Source of the DNA: Chryseobacterium sp. H1D6B
GTDB lineage: Bacteria > Bacteroidota > Bacteroidia > Flavobacteriales > Weeksellaceae
Direction of reading: 5' to 3'
DNA length: 64,000 bases
NCBI RefSeq assembly: GCF_029892445.1
Contig: NZ_JARXVJ010000001.1
Coordinates: 868,001-932,000 of the forward strand
A program made the translations under genes and the position numbers. Below the pieces are notes generated by a model that was not told the DNA's origin, ran no database searches, and worked only from the letters and a program-made list of their open reading frames with translations. Every line of letters begins with the position of its first letter. The first letter of the stretch is position 1. Shown here piece by piece: positions 1 to 9,600 of the stretch.

Positions 1-124
1 CATCCGCTAGAAATAATAAGAAAACAGAAAATAATCATTTACCATTTTATTTTTAATGAATTTTTTTTTCATACAATAGACAAGTCTGTAAAGCTCCATT
101 ATAAAAAATTAAGATGTATAAATA

Positions 125-151
125 AAAAAGACTGCATTCAGCAGTCTTTTT
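125..151 (-). terminator. Rho-independent terminator after the three-gene secreted-protein unit
   Basis: An 11-bp perfect stem (arms 125-135 and 141-151) encloses a 5-nt loop and ends in a T run when read on the minus strand. It lies about 30 bases past the stop codon of the 222-residue gene and would end the three-gene unit transcribed from about 2.15 kb. Confidence 0.8.
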
Positions 152-181
152 CTTACCTATCTAATTGTTTATTCGTAAACT

Positions 182-850
182 TTAAAAACCATTGGGTTTA
201 TTAAGAGTCTGTGTAGATCCATCAGTTCCGCCCAGATCAATATTAATAGTACCAATATTTTGTTTTGTAATCAATCTCTTGTATGCCATTAAATAGAATT
301 CAACTGTAAAATTGTTATAAGTTCTGGAAGGGTTGGCAGATGTAAGAGCAATCAGACTGCTGTTGGTAAATCCCCCCTTAATATGCCATGTCCCATTACT
401 AATGAATGCATTTACATCCGGAGATCCCTGTCTATTATCATTGGTTCCATTATTTCCGTAATCAAGAGCAACACTTGTTGTGCCATCATTAAGCTTAAAT
501 GAATAATTATGTACTACAACCAAAAAGTTATTTGCATCTATCTTCGTATCATAGTCAGTAATTCCTGAAGCAGACACTCCGGTAAGTGAAAGCTTAATGT
601 AGTTGAACAATCCGCTGCTTTCCAAAGCAGGATCGTAGATTTGAAGTGAATTCTGTGAAGTGGCCAAAAAGTGCCCTCCTGTCATAGTGGGTTCACCAGG
701 GTTCCTAAGGTAAAGAGAATTTGTAAAAGAAGTCCCGTTTACATCCAATGTCTCAGTAGGAGCTGTAGTTTTAACACCAATTCCTCCTGTCTGGGCATTC
801 CATAACATTCCTAGACATGTCATGATTATAATATAAAATTTTCTATCCAT
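182..850 (-). CDS. Secreted protein of unknown function, tandem paralog 3 of 3
   Basis: A 222-residue protein with an N-terminal signal peptide (hydrophobic core at about residues 5-17, then NAQT as a likely cleavage region). The mature start carries a GIGVKTTAPTETLDVNG stretch, a motif common at the N-terminus of flavobacterial surface and tail-fibre-like proteins. The rest is rich in Thr, Asn, Ser and Gly and looks beta-rich. Near the C-terminus an aromatic/arginine segment (FYLMAYKRL) aligns with the same place in the two upstream neighbours. I see no T9SS sorting domain and no known enzyme motif. It is the last gene of a three-gene unit, 8 bases after its neighbour, and is followed by a terminator. 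The function is not recognised; an extracellular or outer-membrane location is inferred from the signal peptide. Confidence 0.75.
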   Translation of the reverse strand: MDRKFYIIIMTCLGMLWNAQTGGIGVKTTAPTETLDVNGTSFTNSLYLRNPGEPTMTGGHFLATSQNSLQIYDPALESSGLFNYIKLSLTGVSASGITDYDTKIDANNFLVVVHNYSFKLNDGTTSVALDYGNNGTNDNRQGSPDVNAFISNGTWHIKGGFTNSSLIALTSANPSRTYNNFTVEFYLMAYKRLITKQNIGTINIDLGGTDGSTQTLNKPNGF

Positions 851-858
851 GATTTTTT

Positions 859-1506
859 TTATTGAAGCCCTGCAGGCGTGTTAGTTGAAACCCCAGAATA
901 ACCAGGCGAAGCAGATGCGGAAACAGAGCCGTTGTATGTTCCCCAATCTTTGATCAATGATCTTTCATATACATTAAGAGTAAGTGACCAGGTTCCGTTT
1001 ACAGCAGATACTGTATCAGCACCTTTAAAACTTAAATTAATCCCATGATAAGAATTGCTCCCACTTACAATCTTAGTAACTTCTGTTGAATAAGCACCAT
1101 AAGATTTTGGTGTAGTGGTAGTATTTGCAGCCGAAACAGCATTAGTAAAAACAGCTCCTGTAATTGCAACAACATATTTGTTAACATCAAGCCCGGTATT
1201 CAGATTGACCACTTCATCTTGTTTTACATTATTTATAACAATATTATAAGTGTTAACCGGAGCAACATTACGAAGTGAAATATCCAGCATTTTGACTTTT
1301 CCAACCGGTGCCGTATCCTTAGAACGGGTAAGCAGAAAATAATTTCCTGTTGCCGTTGAGTTTGTTGTATCAATCATATAGGACTCCACCAGGGTTCCCC
1401 CTACAACATCTAATGTTCCCTGAGGCGTCAGCGTATTAATACCAAGTTGTGCTTTAACGCTAAAAAGAGCACCCGCTACAAGGATTAATGTAGTAATTTT
1501 TTTCAT
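859..1506 (-). CDS. Secreted protein of unknown function, tandem paralog 2 of 3
   Basis: A 215-residue protein with a clear signal peptide (MKKITTLILVAGALFSVKAQ), followed at once by LGINTLTPQGTLDVVGG, the same motif as in both neighbours. The body is Thr/Val/Ser/Asn-rich, with a shared internal pattern that includes DVNKYVVAITG and, near the C-terminus, WSLTLNVYERS. These match DANNFLVVVHN and FYLMAYKRL in the downstream gene and SNKFLVVVSS and WTLNLLVFDRS in the upstream gene, so the three arose by duplication and then diverged widely. Spacing is 8 bases to the next gene and 15 from the previous one, which suggests co-transcription. No catalytic motif is visible and the function is unknown. 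Confidence 0.78.
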   Translation of the reverse strand: MKKITTLILVAGALFSVKAQLGINTLTPQGTLDVVGGTLVESYMIDTTNSTATGNYFLLTRSKDTAPVGKVKMLDISLRNVAPVNTYNIVINNVKQDEVVNLNTGLDVNKYVVAITGAVFTNAVSAANTTTTPKSYGAYSTEVTKIVSGSNSYHGINLSFKGADTVSAVNGTWSLTLNVYERSLIKDWGTYNGSVSASASPGYSGVSTNTPAGLQ

Positions 1507-1521
1507 TTGTAAGATTGTTTT

Positions 1522-2142
1522 TTATTGAATTAATGGAGTTGCCGCCACACCAGTGGTAGATGCTCCTACTCCCTGTGTAACATTAAATTCTTTTGCATAA
1601 GATCTGTCGAAAACCAATAAATTAAGCGTCCATATCCCAGCTGGAAAAGATGGATCAGGAGCAAATCCTTGATAATCTGCCTTTAGTTTCCAGGTACCGC
1701 CAGTATAATAAGCATATATCTGTGGAACCGGTGTCAGCCAGTCTGCAGAGAAAGTTCTAACAGGCTGTGTAAATCCAAATGAAGAAACTACAACAAGAAA
1801 TTTATTTGAATTAATCTTGGTGTCATATTCATTTACCCAATCTTTGTCTGAAGCATCACACGTGATTTTAAATTGAATAAGATTGATGGGAGCCGGAGAA
1901 TTCGGAACAAAAGAATCATTGTAAGCCGTAATCTTATTTTCCGGGGCTGGGGACTTAATCAGGAAAGTATAGTTTTCATTAGCTCCTAATTTTTCTATAG
2001 GATCTTTAAAAAACATTCCTGATGTTTTCATTGTTCCATTAACGGACAATTCTTTTTCAGGCGTTTTGGTATTGATACCAACTTGCGCATTCGTAAATAC
2101 AACAGCACTCGTTAAAAGTACTATCGAAATAATTTTTGTCAT
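1522..2142 (-). CDS. Secreted protein of unknown function, tandem paralog 1 of 3
   Basis: A 206-residue protein beginning with a signal peptide (MTKIISIVLLTSAVVFTNAQ) and then VGINTKTPEKELSVNG, the family motif. It is the first gene of the three-gene unit on the minus strand. The centre contains SNKFLVVVSSFGF and the C-terminal part contains WTLNLLVFDRSYAKEF, both of which line up with the two downstream paralogs. The C-terminus is a flexible Gly/Ala/Thr tail. No T9SS domain, lipobox or enzyme motif is visible. A surface structural or adhesive role is possible but is a guess from composition only. Confidence 0.77.
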   Translation of the reverse strand: MTKIISIVLLTSAVVFTNAQVGINTKTPEKELSVNGTMKTSGMFFKDPIEKLGANENYTFLIKSPAPENKITAYNDSFVPNSPAPINLIQFKITCDASDKDWVNEYDTKINSNKFLVVVSSFGFTQPVRTFSADWLTPVPQIYAYYTGGTWKLKADYQGFAPDPSFPAGIWTLNLLVFDRSYAKEFNVTQGVGASTTGVAATPLIQ

Positions 2143-2498
2143 TGAAGTGTGTGTTTATTTTGATTTGTTAATTCTCAATTTTTCTCTTCATATTTCTTTA
2201 TTCTGACTACTAATACATGACATATCCTCTCCCTACTTCTGCACTGCATAGTATTAATAATCAGAAAAATACAAGTTGTTTTTGAATTAATTGTGTAACC
2301 TCTTACAAGAAACATGCCACATGAAAATAATGCATGAAATAAACATCTCTATAGAAAAATTTGAATGATATTCAGGAATTAAATCGAAAAGATTTTACTT
2401 ATATTCAAAGAAAGGCAGACGTTATAAAAATAGCGGAAGAATAACGAATACGATGCCCAACAAATCATTTGAGCCTTGATATAATGAACTATTAGAAA
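2143..2498. other. Gene-free region upstream of the secreted-protein unit
   Basis: No supportable gene. The AT-rich stretch must hold the promoter for the minus-strand unit. It contains an imperfect 14-bp inverted repeat (2203-2216 and 2251-2264, two mismatches) about 60-120 bases upstream of the first start codon, placed where an operator or a leader hairpin could sit. I could not identify a clean TAnnTTTG element. Confidence 0.4.
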
Positions 2499-2501
2499 CA
2501 A

Positions 2502-2532
2502 AAAAACCGCTCCAATTGAAGGAGCGGTTTTT
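2502..2532 (-). terminator. Rho-independent terminator after nusG
   Basis: A 12-bp perfect stem (2502-2513 and 2521-2532) with a GC-rich core and a T run on the minus strand, 20 bases after the nusG stop. Its strength suggests that transcription of tuf-secE-nusG ends here. Confidence 0.85.
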
Positions 2533-2551
2533 ATATATTATTATATACTTT

Positions 2552-3094
2552 TTATACTTTTTCTACTTGCATGTAGCTAAGTTCCATTGGAGTCTTTCTA
2601 CCGAAGATAAGTACGGAAACCTCAATTTTCTTTTTATCTTCAAGAATTTTTTCTACAGTACCATTGAAACCATTGAAAGGTCCGTCAATTACTTTAACGT
2701 TTTCACCTACAATAAATGGAATTTCAACATCTGAAGCAAATTCTGAAAGCTCATCCATTCTTCCCAGCATTCTGTTCACTTCAGATTTTCTCATCGGAAC
2801 AGGATCACCTCCTTTTGTTAAACTTAAAAAAGATATAACTCCAGGAATGTTCTTAATAGCATGAGGAATCTCACCCATCAATTCTGCTTCTATCATTAAG
2901 TAACCAGGATAGTAAGGTCTTTCTTTAGGAACTTTTTTACCGTTTCTTAGCTGAATAACCTTTTCCATAGGAATAACCACTTGAGTAACGTACTGCTCAA
3001 ACCCTAAACGTTTGATTTCTGTCTCAATATAGTTTTTCACTTTATTTTCCTGTCCGCTGATTGCTTTCAGCACATACCATTTCAATTCGCTCAT
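2552..3094 (-). CDS. nusG: Transcription termination/antitermination factor NusG
   Basis: A 180-residue NusG. It binds RNA polymerase, raises processivity and couples transcription to translation or Rho. The N-terminal NGN domain begins with ELKWYVLKAISGQENKV, the usual opening of the family, and includes KERPYYPGYLMIE. The C-terminal KOW domain includes VKVIDGPFNGFNGTV at about residues 133-147. The length fits bacterial NusG proteins, and the start is fixed by this conserved opening. It follows secE by 17 bases in the classical secE-nusG pair. Unusually, it is followed by a strong terminator and not by ribosomal protein genes. Confidence 0.98.
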   Translation of the reverse strand: MSELKWYVLKAISGQENKVKNYIETEIKRLGFEQYVTQVVIPMEKVIQLRNGKKVPKERPYYPGYLMIEAELMGEIPHAIKNIPGVISFLSLTKGGDPVPMRKSEVNRMLGRMDELSEFASDVEIPFIVGENVKVIDGPFNGFNGTVEKILEDKKKIEVSVLIFGRKTPMELSYMQVEKV

Positions 3095-3111
3095 TATGGG
3101 AAAATACTTTT

Positions 3112-3318
3112 TTAGTTGAACAAGTTGATTAGCATTCCTATGATGTTGCTTACTGCTTTAGAAAACAATTCGTCAACGCCAAAAGTAAACAGTGCCAAAA
3201 TAACTGTTGCAATAGTTACTACGATAGTAGAAGACTGCAGATCAGCCCACTTCGGCCATTCAACTTTATGTCTGAATTCGTTATAAGAACCTTTTAAAAA
3301 ATCAATTAATGAACTCAT
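3112..3318 (-). CDS. secE: Preprotein translocase subunit SecE
   Basis: A 68-residue SecE, the small essential subunit that clamps SecY in the SecYEG channel of the inner membrane. It has the short single-span form: an amphipathic segment with the family motif (EFRHKVEWPKWADLQSST, about residues 14-31) followed by one transmembrane helix at about residues 32-55. It lies 12 bases after tRNA-Trp and 17 before nusG, an arrangement seen across Bacteroidota, so it is probably transcribed from the tuf promoter. Confidence 0.96.
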   Translation of the reverse strand: MSSLIDFLKGSYNEFRHKVEWPKWADLQSSTIVVTIATVILALFTFGVDELFSKAVSNIIGMLINLFN

Positions 3319-3330
3319 AATTTATATTTG

Positions 3331-3401
3331 CACGGGCACAAGGATTCGAACCCTGATCAACGGTTTTGGAGACCGGTATCCTACCATTGGACGATGCCCG
3401 T
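3331..3401 (-). tRNA. tRNA-Trp (anticodon CCA)
   Basis: A cloverleaf can be folded on the minus strand. The 7-bp acceptor is ACGGGCA/TGCCCGT, the anticodon loop CTCCAAA carries CCA, and the T arm has a TTCGAAT loop. The discriminator is G, as expected for bacterial tRNA-Trp. The 3' CCA is not encoded. It sits between tuf and secE, its usual place in Bacteroidota. Confidence 0.95.
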
Positions 3402-3453
3402 AGATAAAAAGCTTCCGTAATTCCTTACGGAAGCCATATTTATTTTAAGATGA

Positions 3454-4665
3454 TTAGTCTAAGATTTCAGTAACCTGACCTGAACCTACTGTTCTACCTC
3501 CTTCTCTGATTGCAAATCTAAGACCTACGTTAAGAGCGATTGGCTGTAATAATTCTACAGTAATTTCTAAGTTATCACCAGGCATTACCATTTCTACACC
3601 TTCTGGTAAGAAGATCTCACCTGTAACGTCAGTAGTTCTTACGTAGAACTGAGGACGGTACTTGTTGTGGAATGGAGTGTGACGTCCACCTTCTTCTTTA
3701 GAAAGAATATAAACAGAAGCCTTTAATTTTTTGTGTGGTTTAACAGAATCTTTCTTAGCGATTACCATACCTCTCTTGATGTCAGTTTTTTCAATACCTC
3801 TCAACAATAGACCTACGTTATCACCAGCTTCACCTCTGTCTAGGATTTTTCTGAACATCTCAACTCCTGTAATTGTAGAAGTTAATTTTTCTTCACCCAT
3901 ACCGATGATATCAACAGGATCACCTGTGTTGATAATACCAGACTCGATTCTACCAGTTGCAACAGTACCTCTACCTGTAATAGAGAATACGTCTTCGATT
4001 GGCATCAAGAATGGCTTATCTGTATCTCTTGGTGGTTGCTCGATCCAAGTATCAACAGCATCCATTAATTCTTCAACACTTTTAAACCACTTATCTTCTG
4101 TGTTAACAGGAGTTGCAGTAGCTGCAGTAAGTGCTCCTAGTGCAGAACCTTGAATTACTGGAGAGTTATCTCCGTCAAAATCGTAAGTAGACAATAAGTC
4201 TCTAAGTTCCATTTCAACAAGTTCTAACAATTCTGGATCATCCACCATGTCAACTTTGTTCATGAAAACAACAATTCTAGGTACGTTTACCTGACGGCAA
4301 AGCAAGATGTGTTCTCTAGTTTGAGGCATTGGCCCGTCAGTAGCAGCACATACTACGATTGCACCGTCCATCTGAGCAGCACCAGTTACCATGTTCTTTA
4401 CGTAATCCGCGTGACCTGGACAGTCAACGTGAGCGTAATGTCTATTTTCAGTTTCGTACTCGATGTGAGCCGTATTGATAGTAATACCTCTTTCTTTTTC
4501 TTCTGGAGCAGAGTCAATAGCAGAGAAATCTTTTTTCTCAGCAAGACCTTTGCTTGCTAATACAGCAGAAATTGCTGCAGTAAGTGTAGTTTTACCATGG
4601 TCAACGTGACCAATAGTACCAATGTTCAAGTGTGGTTTGTTACGATTAAACGTTTCCTTTGCCAT
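3454..4665 (-). CDS. tuf: Elongation factor Tu
   Basis: A 403-residue EF-Tu, the GTPase that brings aminoacyl-tRNA to the ribosomal A site. G1 is GHVDHGKT (about residues 19-26), the switch I threonine region is GITINTAH, G3 is DCPGHADY (about 81-88) and G4 is NKVD (about 136-139). Domains 2 and 3 follow and end in [10 protein letters not shown]. It is slightly longer than the usual 394-395 residues because of a short insertion ([16 protein letters not shown] region) between the end of the G domain and the helix before domain 2. The gene starts the tuf, tRNA-Trp, secE, nusG unit and has a consensus Bacteroidota -7 element about 45 bases upstream. Confidence 0.99.
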   Translation of the reverse strand: MAKETFNRNKPHLNIGTIGHVDHGKTTLTAAISAVLASKGLAEKKDFSAIDSAPEEKERGITINTAHIEYETENRHYAHVDCPGHADYVKNMVTGAAQMDGAIVVCAATDGPMPQTREHILLCRQVNVPRIVVFMNKVDMVDDPELLELVEMELRDLLSTYDFDGDNSPVIQGSALGALTAATATPVNTEDKWFKSVEELMDAVDTWIEQPPRDTDKPFLMPIEDVFSITGRGTVATGRIESGIINTGDPVDIIGMGEEKLTSTITGVEMFRKILDRGEAGDNVGLLLRGIEKTDIKRGMVIAKKDSVKPHKKLKASVYILSKEEGGRHTPFHNKYRPQFYVRTTDVTGEIFLPEGVEMVMPGDNLEITVELLQPIALNVGLRFAIREGGRTVGSGQVTEILD

Positions 4666-4709
4666 GATTTAAAATTATTTATTTATTGTTTATTCAAATT
4701 TTCGGTGTG

Positions 4710-4717
4710 CAAATATA
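4710..4717 (-). promoter_or_regulatory. Bacteroidota -7 promoter element upstream of tuf
   Basis: The minus strand reads TATATTTG, an exact match to TAnnTTTG, 45-52 bases before the tuf start. No clear TTTG at -33 is visible. Confidence 0.6.
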
Positions 4718-5063
4718 ATGAATTTTTAAATACTAAAACCTTTTTATTAAAAAAATTTCAACATTCAAATCCAAAGAATTACAAACCTTTATATTCTAAG
4801 CATTGAGAATGCAAATTTACACAAAAAAATTAATCTAAAAAATCATTAGATCATGTTTTAACGAATGTTTTAACAAAAATACCTGTTAAACGATCTGTTT
4901 ATTTTTACTGTTCTATCCAATTAATGCCTTTTAAAACAATATAAAACTGATTTCAGCCCAAATTCCTAAGTTTAAAATTAAAAGATGATTAAAAAAATCT
5001 ATTCCGAAAAATCTGGTCTTTGTTTGTTCTCGTATATGATGGTGAATCCATAAAATAAATATT
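4718..5063. other. AT-rich divergent gap between tuf and the DUF4394 lipoprotein gene
   Basis: No gene is supported. The gap separates two divergently transcribed genes and must hold the promoter of the lipoprotein gene, though I see no exact TAnnTTTG close to that gene. Confidence 0.4.
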
Positions 5064-6575
5064 ATGAAAAAACTATTACCTATTTATTTGGCACTTTTTG
5101 TAGCTGCAATACTCTTTTCATGCAACAATTCTGATGACTTCAACAATCCTGAAACCCCAGCTGCCGGACCGGACCTTATTGTATACGGCATAACAGGAAC
5201 TAACGAGCTGGTTTCTTTTAATGCTAAAAGTCCTGCTTCATTTTCATCTAAAACAGCTGTTACAGGCATCGTATCGGGCGAAAAACTATTGAGTATAGAT
5301 TTTAGACCGGCGACTGGCGAGCTGTATGCTTTATCCAACGCAAGTAAGCTGTACATCATTAACACCTCAACGTCTGCAGCAAGGCTGGTAAGTTCTACAG
5401 CTTTCTCCCCTGCTATTTCAGGAACTATTGCCTCAATTGATTTTAATCCTACTGTTGACCGTATCCGCTTGGTCAGCAATAATGGACAAAATCTTCGTTT
5501 ACATCCTGAAACCGGCGCAGTTGCAGCGACGGATATGAATATCAACGGTGCAGGAACCCCATCTATAACAGGAATTGCTTACACAAACAGTAAAGCCGGT
5601 GCCTCTTCCACTACTCTATTTGATATTGATATGAGCTCAGGTAAATTGTTTAAACAAGATCCGCCAAACAATGGAACGGTGGTAGAAGTGGGCAGTTTAG
5701 GGATATCTTTTACGGGACAAACTGCATTTGATATTAAATATGACAACAGTGTTGCCTTATTGGCCACTCAATCAGGAACAAACGGAAATCTGCATTTATT
5801 AGATTTAAATAATGGAAAAGCGACTGCTATCGGATCTCTTCAGCAGCCTGTTTTAGATCTGGCAATTCCTACTGAAGCAGTAGCGTACGCAATTGACAAT
5901 TCTAATAATTTACAAATTTTTAATCCAAACAGCCCGGCTCCTGTATCAAAAACAGTAGCTGGTTTACAAACTGGTGAAAATATTCTTGGAATTGATTTCC
6001 GGCCGGCAAACGGCCAGCTTTATGCTCTAGGAAGCACCAGCAGACTTTATACTATTAATCTTGGAACCGGTGCTGCAACTGCAGTAGGTACATCTCCTTT
6101 TACAACACTTCTTGCTGGAACTGATTTCGGGTTTGATTTTAATCCTACAGTTGACAGGATAAGAGTAGTAAGCAATACCGGACAAAATTTACGGTTAAAT
6201 CCTAATGACGGAACTCTGGCTGCGATTGACGGAATTCTTAACCCAGGAATGCCATCCATAAGTGCAGCAGCCTATACAAATAATTTTGCAGGTGCATCAA
6301 CAACAACTCTGTTTGTTATTGATCATAATACTGACAAACTTTATCAGCAGAACCCTCCAAATAACGGAACTTTGGTAGAGACAGGCTCTTTAGGAATTAA
6401 TATTACCAATGCCAATGGTTTTGATATTGGAAGTGTAAGCCAAAAAGCTTATTTAATGGCCAGTGTAAGCGGCTCTACAAAAATATATACTGTGAATACT
6501 ACAAACGGAGCCGCAACATCACTTGCTGATTTTCCGAATGCTGTAAAGGCATTTGCTGTAGGCCTGGGATTCTAA
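5064..6575 (+). CDS. DUF4394 lipoprotein with an internal duplication
   Basis: A 503-residue lipoprotein. The signal peptide ends in lipobox LFSC with the lipidated Cys at about residue 20. The next residues, NNSDDF, resemble the SDDFE-type surface-export signal reported for Flavobacterium lipoproteins, so exposure on the cell surface is plausible. The mature part consists of two related halves (about residues 40-270 and 275-503). Each carries the DUF4394 signature: IDFRPA.G.LYAL, then FNPTVDRIR.VSN.GQNLRL, then a PPNNGT segment. These patterns suggest a beta-propeller-like fold, but no enzymatic activity is known. It stands alone on the plus strand between tuf and the efflux unit. Function is unknown. 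Confidence 0.85.
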   Translation: MKKLLPIYLALFVAAILFSCNNSDDFNNPETPAAGPDLIVYGITGTNELVSFNAKSPASFSSKTAVTGIVSGEKLLSIDFRPATGELYALSNASKLYIINTSTSAARLVSSTAFSPAISGTIASIDFNPTVDRIRLVSNNGQNLRLHPETGAVAATDMNINGAGTPSITGIAYTNSKAGASSTTLFDIDMSSGKLFKQDPPNNGTVVEVGSLGISFTGQTAFDIKYDNSVALLATQSGTNGNLHLLDLNNGKATAIGSLQQPVLDLAIPTEAVAYAIDNSNNLQIFNPNSPAPVSKTVAGLQTGENILGIDFRPANGQLYALGSTSRLYTINLGTGAATAVGTSPFTTLLAGTDFGFDFNPTVDRIRVVSNTGQNLRLNPNDGTLAAIDGILNPGMPSISAAAYTNNFAGASTTTLFVIDHNTDKLYQQNPPNNGTLVETGSLGINITNANGFDIGSVSQKAYLMASVSGSTKIYTVNTTNGAATSLADFPNAVKAFAVGLGF

Positions 6576-6601
6576 ATACAAATTTTATATAGCTCCAATG
6601 A

Positions 6602-6633
6602 AGAAGCCTGGAATACATGTATTCCAGGCTTCT
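6602..6633. terminator. 32-bp perfect palindrome between convergent genes
   Basis: Positions 6602-6617 are the exact reverse complement of 6618-6633, with no spacer. It lies between the stops of the plus-strand lipoprotein gene and the minus-strand czcA. A T tract is missing on both sides, so it is either a bidirectional, RNA-stabilising hairpin or a terminator of non-standard form. Confidence 0.6.
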
Positions 6634-6657
6634 CGATATATATAAATGAAAGAATAA

Positions 6658-9600
6658 TTAGATCTGTTCTGATTTTTTAGTTCTGTTAAAAATCCAGAAA
6701 ATAATAGGAAATATGAGTAATGTAAGGACTGTTGCCGTAATTAATCCCCCAATAATCACGATCGCCAGAGGCTTTTGAGACTCAGAGCCGATACCTGTAG
6801 ACAGCGCAGCAGGCATAAGTCCTATCGAAGCCATCAAAGCTGTCATAATTACAGGTCTGGTTCTAGATTTAACACCATTGAGGATCGCATCATCCAGCTT
6901 CAGGCCGTTTTTAACATTCTGATGAAACTCTGAGATAAGAATCACCCCATTCTGAATACAGATTCCCAGCAATGCAATCATCCCTACACCTGCCGATATT
7001 CCGAAATTCATTCTGGTTACATGCAGGGCAATAATTCCTCCAATTAATGCAAACGGAACATTGGCAAGAACCAAAAGCGAATCTTTCATATTTCCAAAAA
7101 GGATAAATAACAGGAAGAAGATCATCAGAATGCTTACCGGAACTACCTGAGCAAGTCTATGGGATGCTCTCTGCTGATTTTCAAACTGACCTGTCCAGCC
7201 GACAGAATATCCGTCCGGAAGTTCGATTTTAGAAACTTTTTTCTGCGCATCAGCGATCGTACTTCCTAAATCCCGGTCACGAATGGAGAATTTAACCCCT
7301 ATATATCTTTTAATATCATCCCGGTAAATGAAGGCTGCTCCATTGTCTTTAACGATATTACTGATCTCTTTTAATGGAATTTTTGATCCGTCCTGTGTAG
7401 GAACCATCAAAGCAGCAATATCATTTTCATCTTTTCTGTATTCCTGTGAGTAACGGAGTCTGATCGGGAATTTTCTTTCTCCGTCAAACATCTCTGAAGC
7501 TGTTTTTCCTCCAAATGCCATTTCTAAAACTGCCTGAGCATCTGCCGGCATCACACCATAGGCTGCCATTTTATCTCTATCCAGTACCACGCTCACTTCC
7601 GGCTGTCCTATATTCTTGATAATCCCTGGATCTTTTACTCCGTCTACATCTTTAATCGACTTTAAAACCTCTTCCGCTAATCTGTCCAGGGTCTGTAAAT
7701 TATCTCCGTAGATTTTAATTCCGTTTTCTGCTTTGAAACCAGCTACAGCTTCTGCTACGTTATCTGAGATCGGCTGTGAATAATTAAATGTAATCCCTTG
7801 ATAAGTTCTCAGTTTTTTGTCTATATCTTCTATTAATTGGTCATAGCTGATATTTCGTTTCCATTCATCTTTAGGTTTAAGATTTACTGCAAACTGCACG
7901 AATCCGAATCCGTTAGGGTCTGTTCCGTCGTTACTCCTCCCTGTCTGTGCAAGAACATCTGTAACCTCAGGAACACTCATAATGTCTTTCTTTAAAATAT
8001 CTGCAGTTTTCAGAGATTCTTTTAATGAAGAACTCATCGGCATTTCGGCAGTGATCCAAAGCGAACCTTCATTTAACTGCGGTAAGAATTCTGTTCCCAA
8101 AAATTTTCCTGAGAATAAAGTAACAGCTAAGAAGGAAATGGCCACTATTAAACTCAGTCTTTTATGTTTAAAAGTATAGTTGAATCCTTTTAAAACAATT
8201 CTATCCCAGAAATTAACGAACGGATTGTTCTTTTCTCTTACATTTTTATTTAAAAGAATATGCGTAAGAACAGGAACCAGCGTCAATGTAAATATTAATG
8301 CACCTGTCAATGCAAACCCCAGAGTAAATGCTAAAGGCGAGAACATTTTACCTTCTACTTTCTGGAATGAGAAAATAGGGATTAATGATGTGATGATAAT
8401 TAGTTTCGAAAAGAAAATTGCTTTTCCTAATCCTGTTCCGGTCTGTTTGATCCAGCCTCCTTTAGCTAATTTATTAAATTTTTCAGGGCCGTATTTTTTG
8501 GCTTTGTGGTCGAGCATCACGAAGATCCCCTCCACCATGACGACGGCACCATCGATGATAATACCAAAATCGACTGCCCCTAATGAAAGTAAATTCGCAC
8601 TCATCCCCGCCAGTTTCAAACATAAGAATGCAAACAGCAGCGATAATGGGATAATAATGGAAACAATCAGTGTTGTTCTCCAGTCTGCCATAAAAATCAA
8701 AACGATCACCGTTACCAGTACAATTCCTTCAATAAGGTTGTGCATTACGGTATGGGTTGTAAAATCCATAAGTGTATCACGGTCATAGAAAGTGACCATT
8801 TTCACATCCTTCGGAAGAATTTTATCATTAAGTTCTTTAATTTTAGCTTTTACTCCTACCAGAACTTCACGCGGATTCTCTCCTTTCCTCATAACCACGA
8901 TTCCTTCTACCGTGTCTTCATGGTTGTTTAATCCGGCCTGTCCTACTCTAGGCATTGAACTTTCATGAACATCGGCAACATTTTTCACCAAAACAGGGTT
9001 TCCATTATCATTTTGAATGGTAATATTTCCAATGTCTGCAACAGATTTCACCAGACCAATTCCTCTTACTACATAGGCCTGACCATTTTTTTCAATAACG
9101 TCACCTCCTACATTTAAATTGCTTTTGGTAACGGCATCATATACCTGAAGAGGCGTTAAATTATATTTATCCAATGCTCTTGGATCAATGCTTAATTCAA
9201 AAACTTTATCCTGACCGCCGAAAACATTGATATCCGCAACACCGGGAACTCCTCTTAAAGCTCTGTCTACTACCCAGGTCTGCAGGGTTAATAATTCTCT
9301 AGAGTCTTTTGTTTTACTTTCTAAAGTGTATCGGAAAATTTCGCCGGTCGGCCCGTAGGGTGGCTGTACTTCGGGATCTACCTCATCAGGAAGGCTTACT
9401 GTTCTTAATTGGTTATTGACCTGATTTCTGGCAAAAGTATCATCCACCCCGTCGTCAAAAAGAATTTTAACAATAGAAAGACCAAACATGGTGGTACTTC
9501 TCACACTTGTTTTCTTCTGAACCGGACTCATGGCCAACTCTATGGGCGTTGTGACAAAACGTTCTACTTCTTCCGCACTCCGCCCGTTCCATTGGGTAAT

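Noticed and set aside
2516..2734. Open frame of 72 codons starting in the nusG terminator
   Set aside because: It begins inside the hairpin and continues antisense to nusG; the protein is a low-complexity shadow.
3731..4153. Open frame of 140 codons on the plus strand inside tuf
   Set aside because: Antisense shadow of one of the most conserved genes known.
8180..8788. Long open frame (202 codons) on the plus strand inside czcA
   Set aside because: It lies wholly antisense to a full-length conserved pump gene, has no family likeness and reflects codon bias of the true gene.
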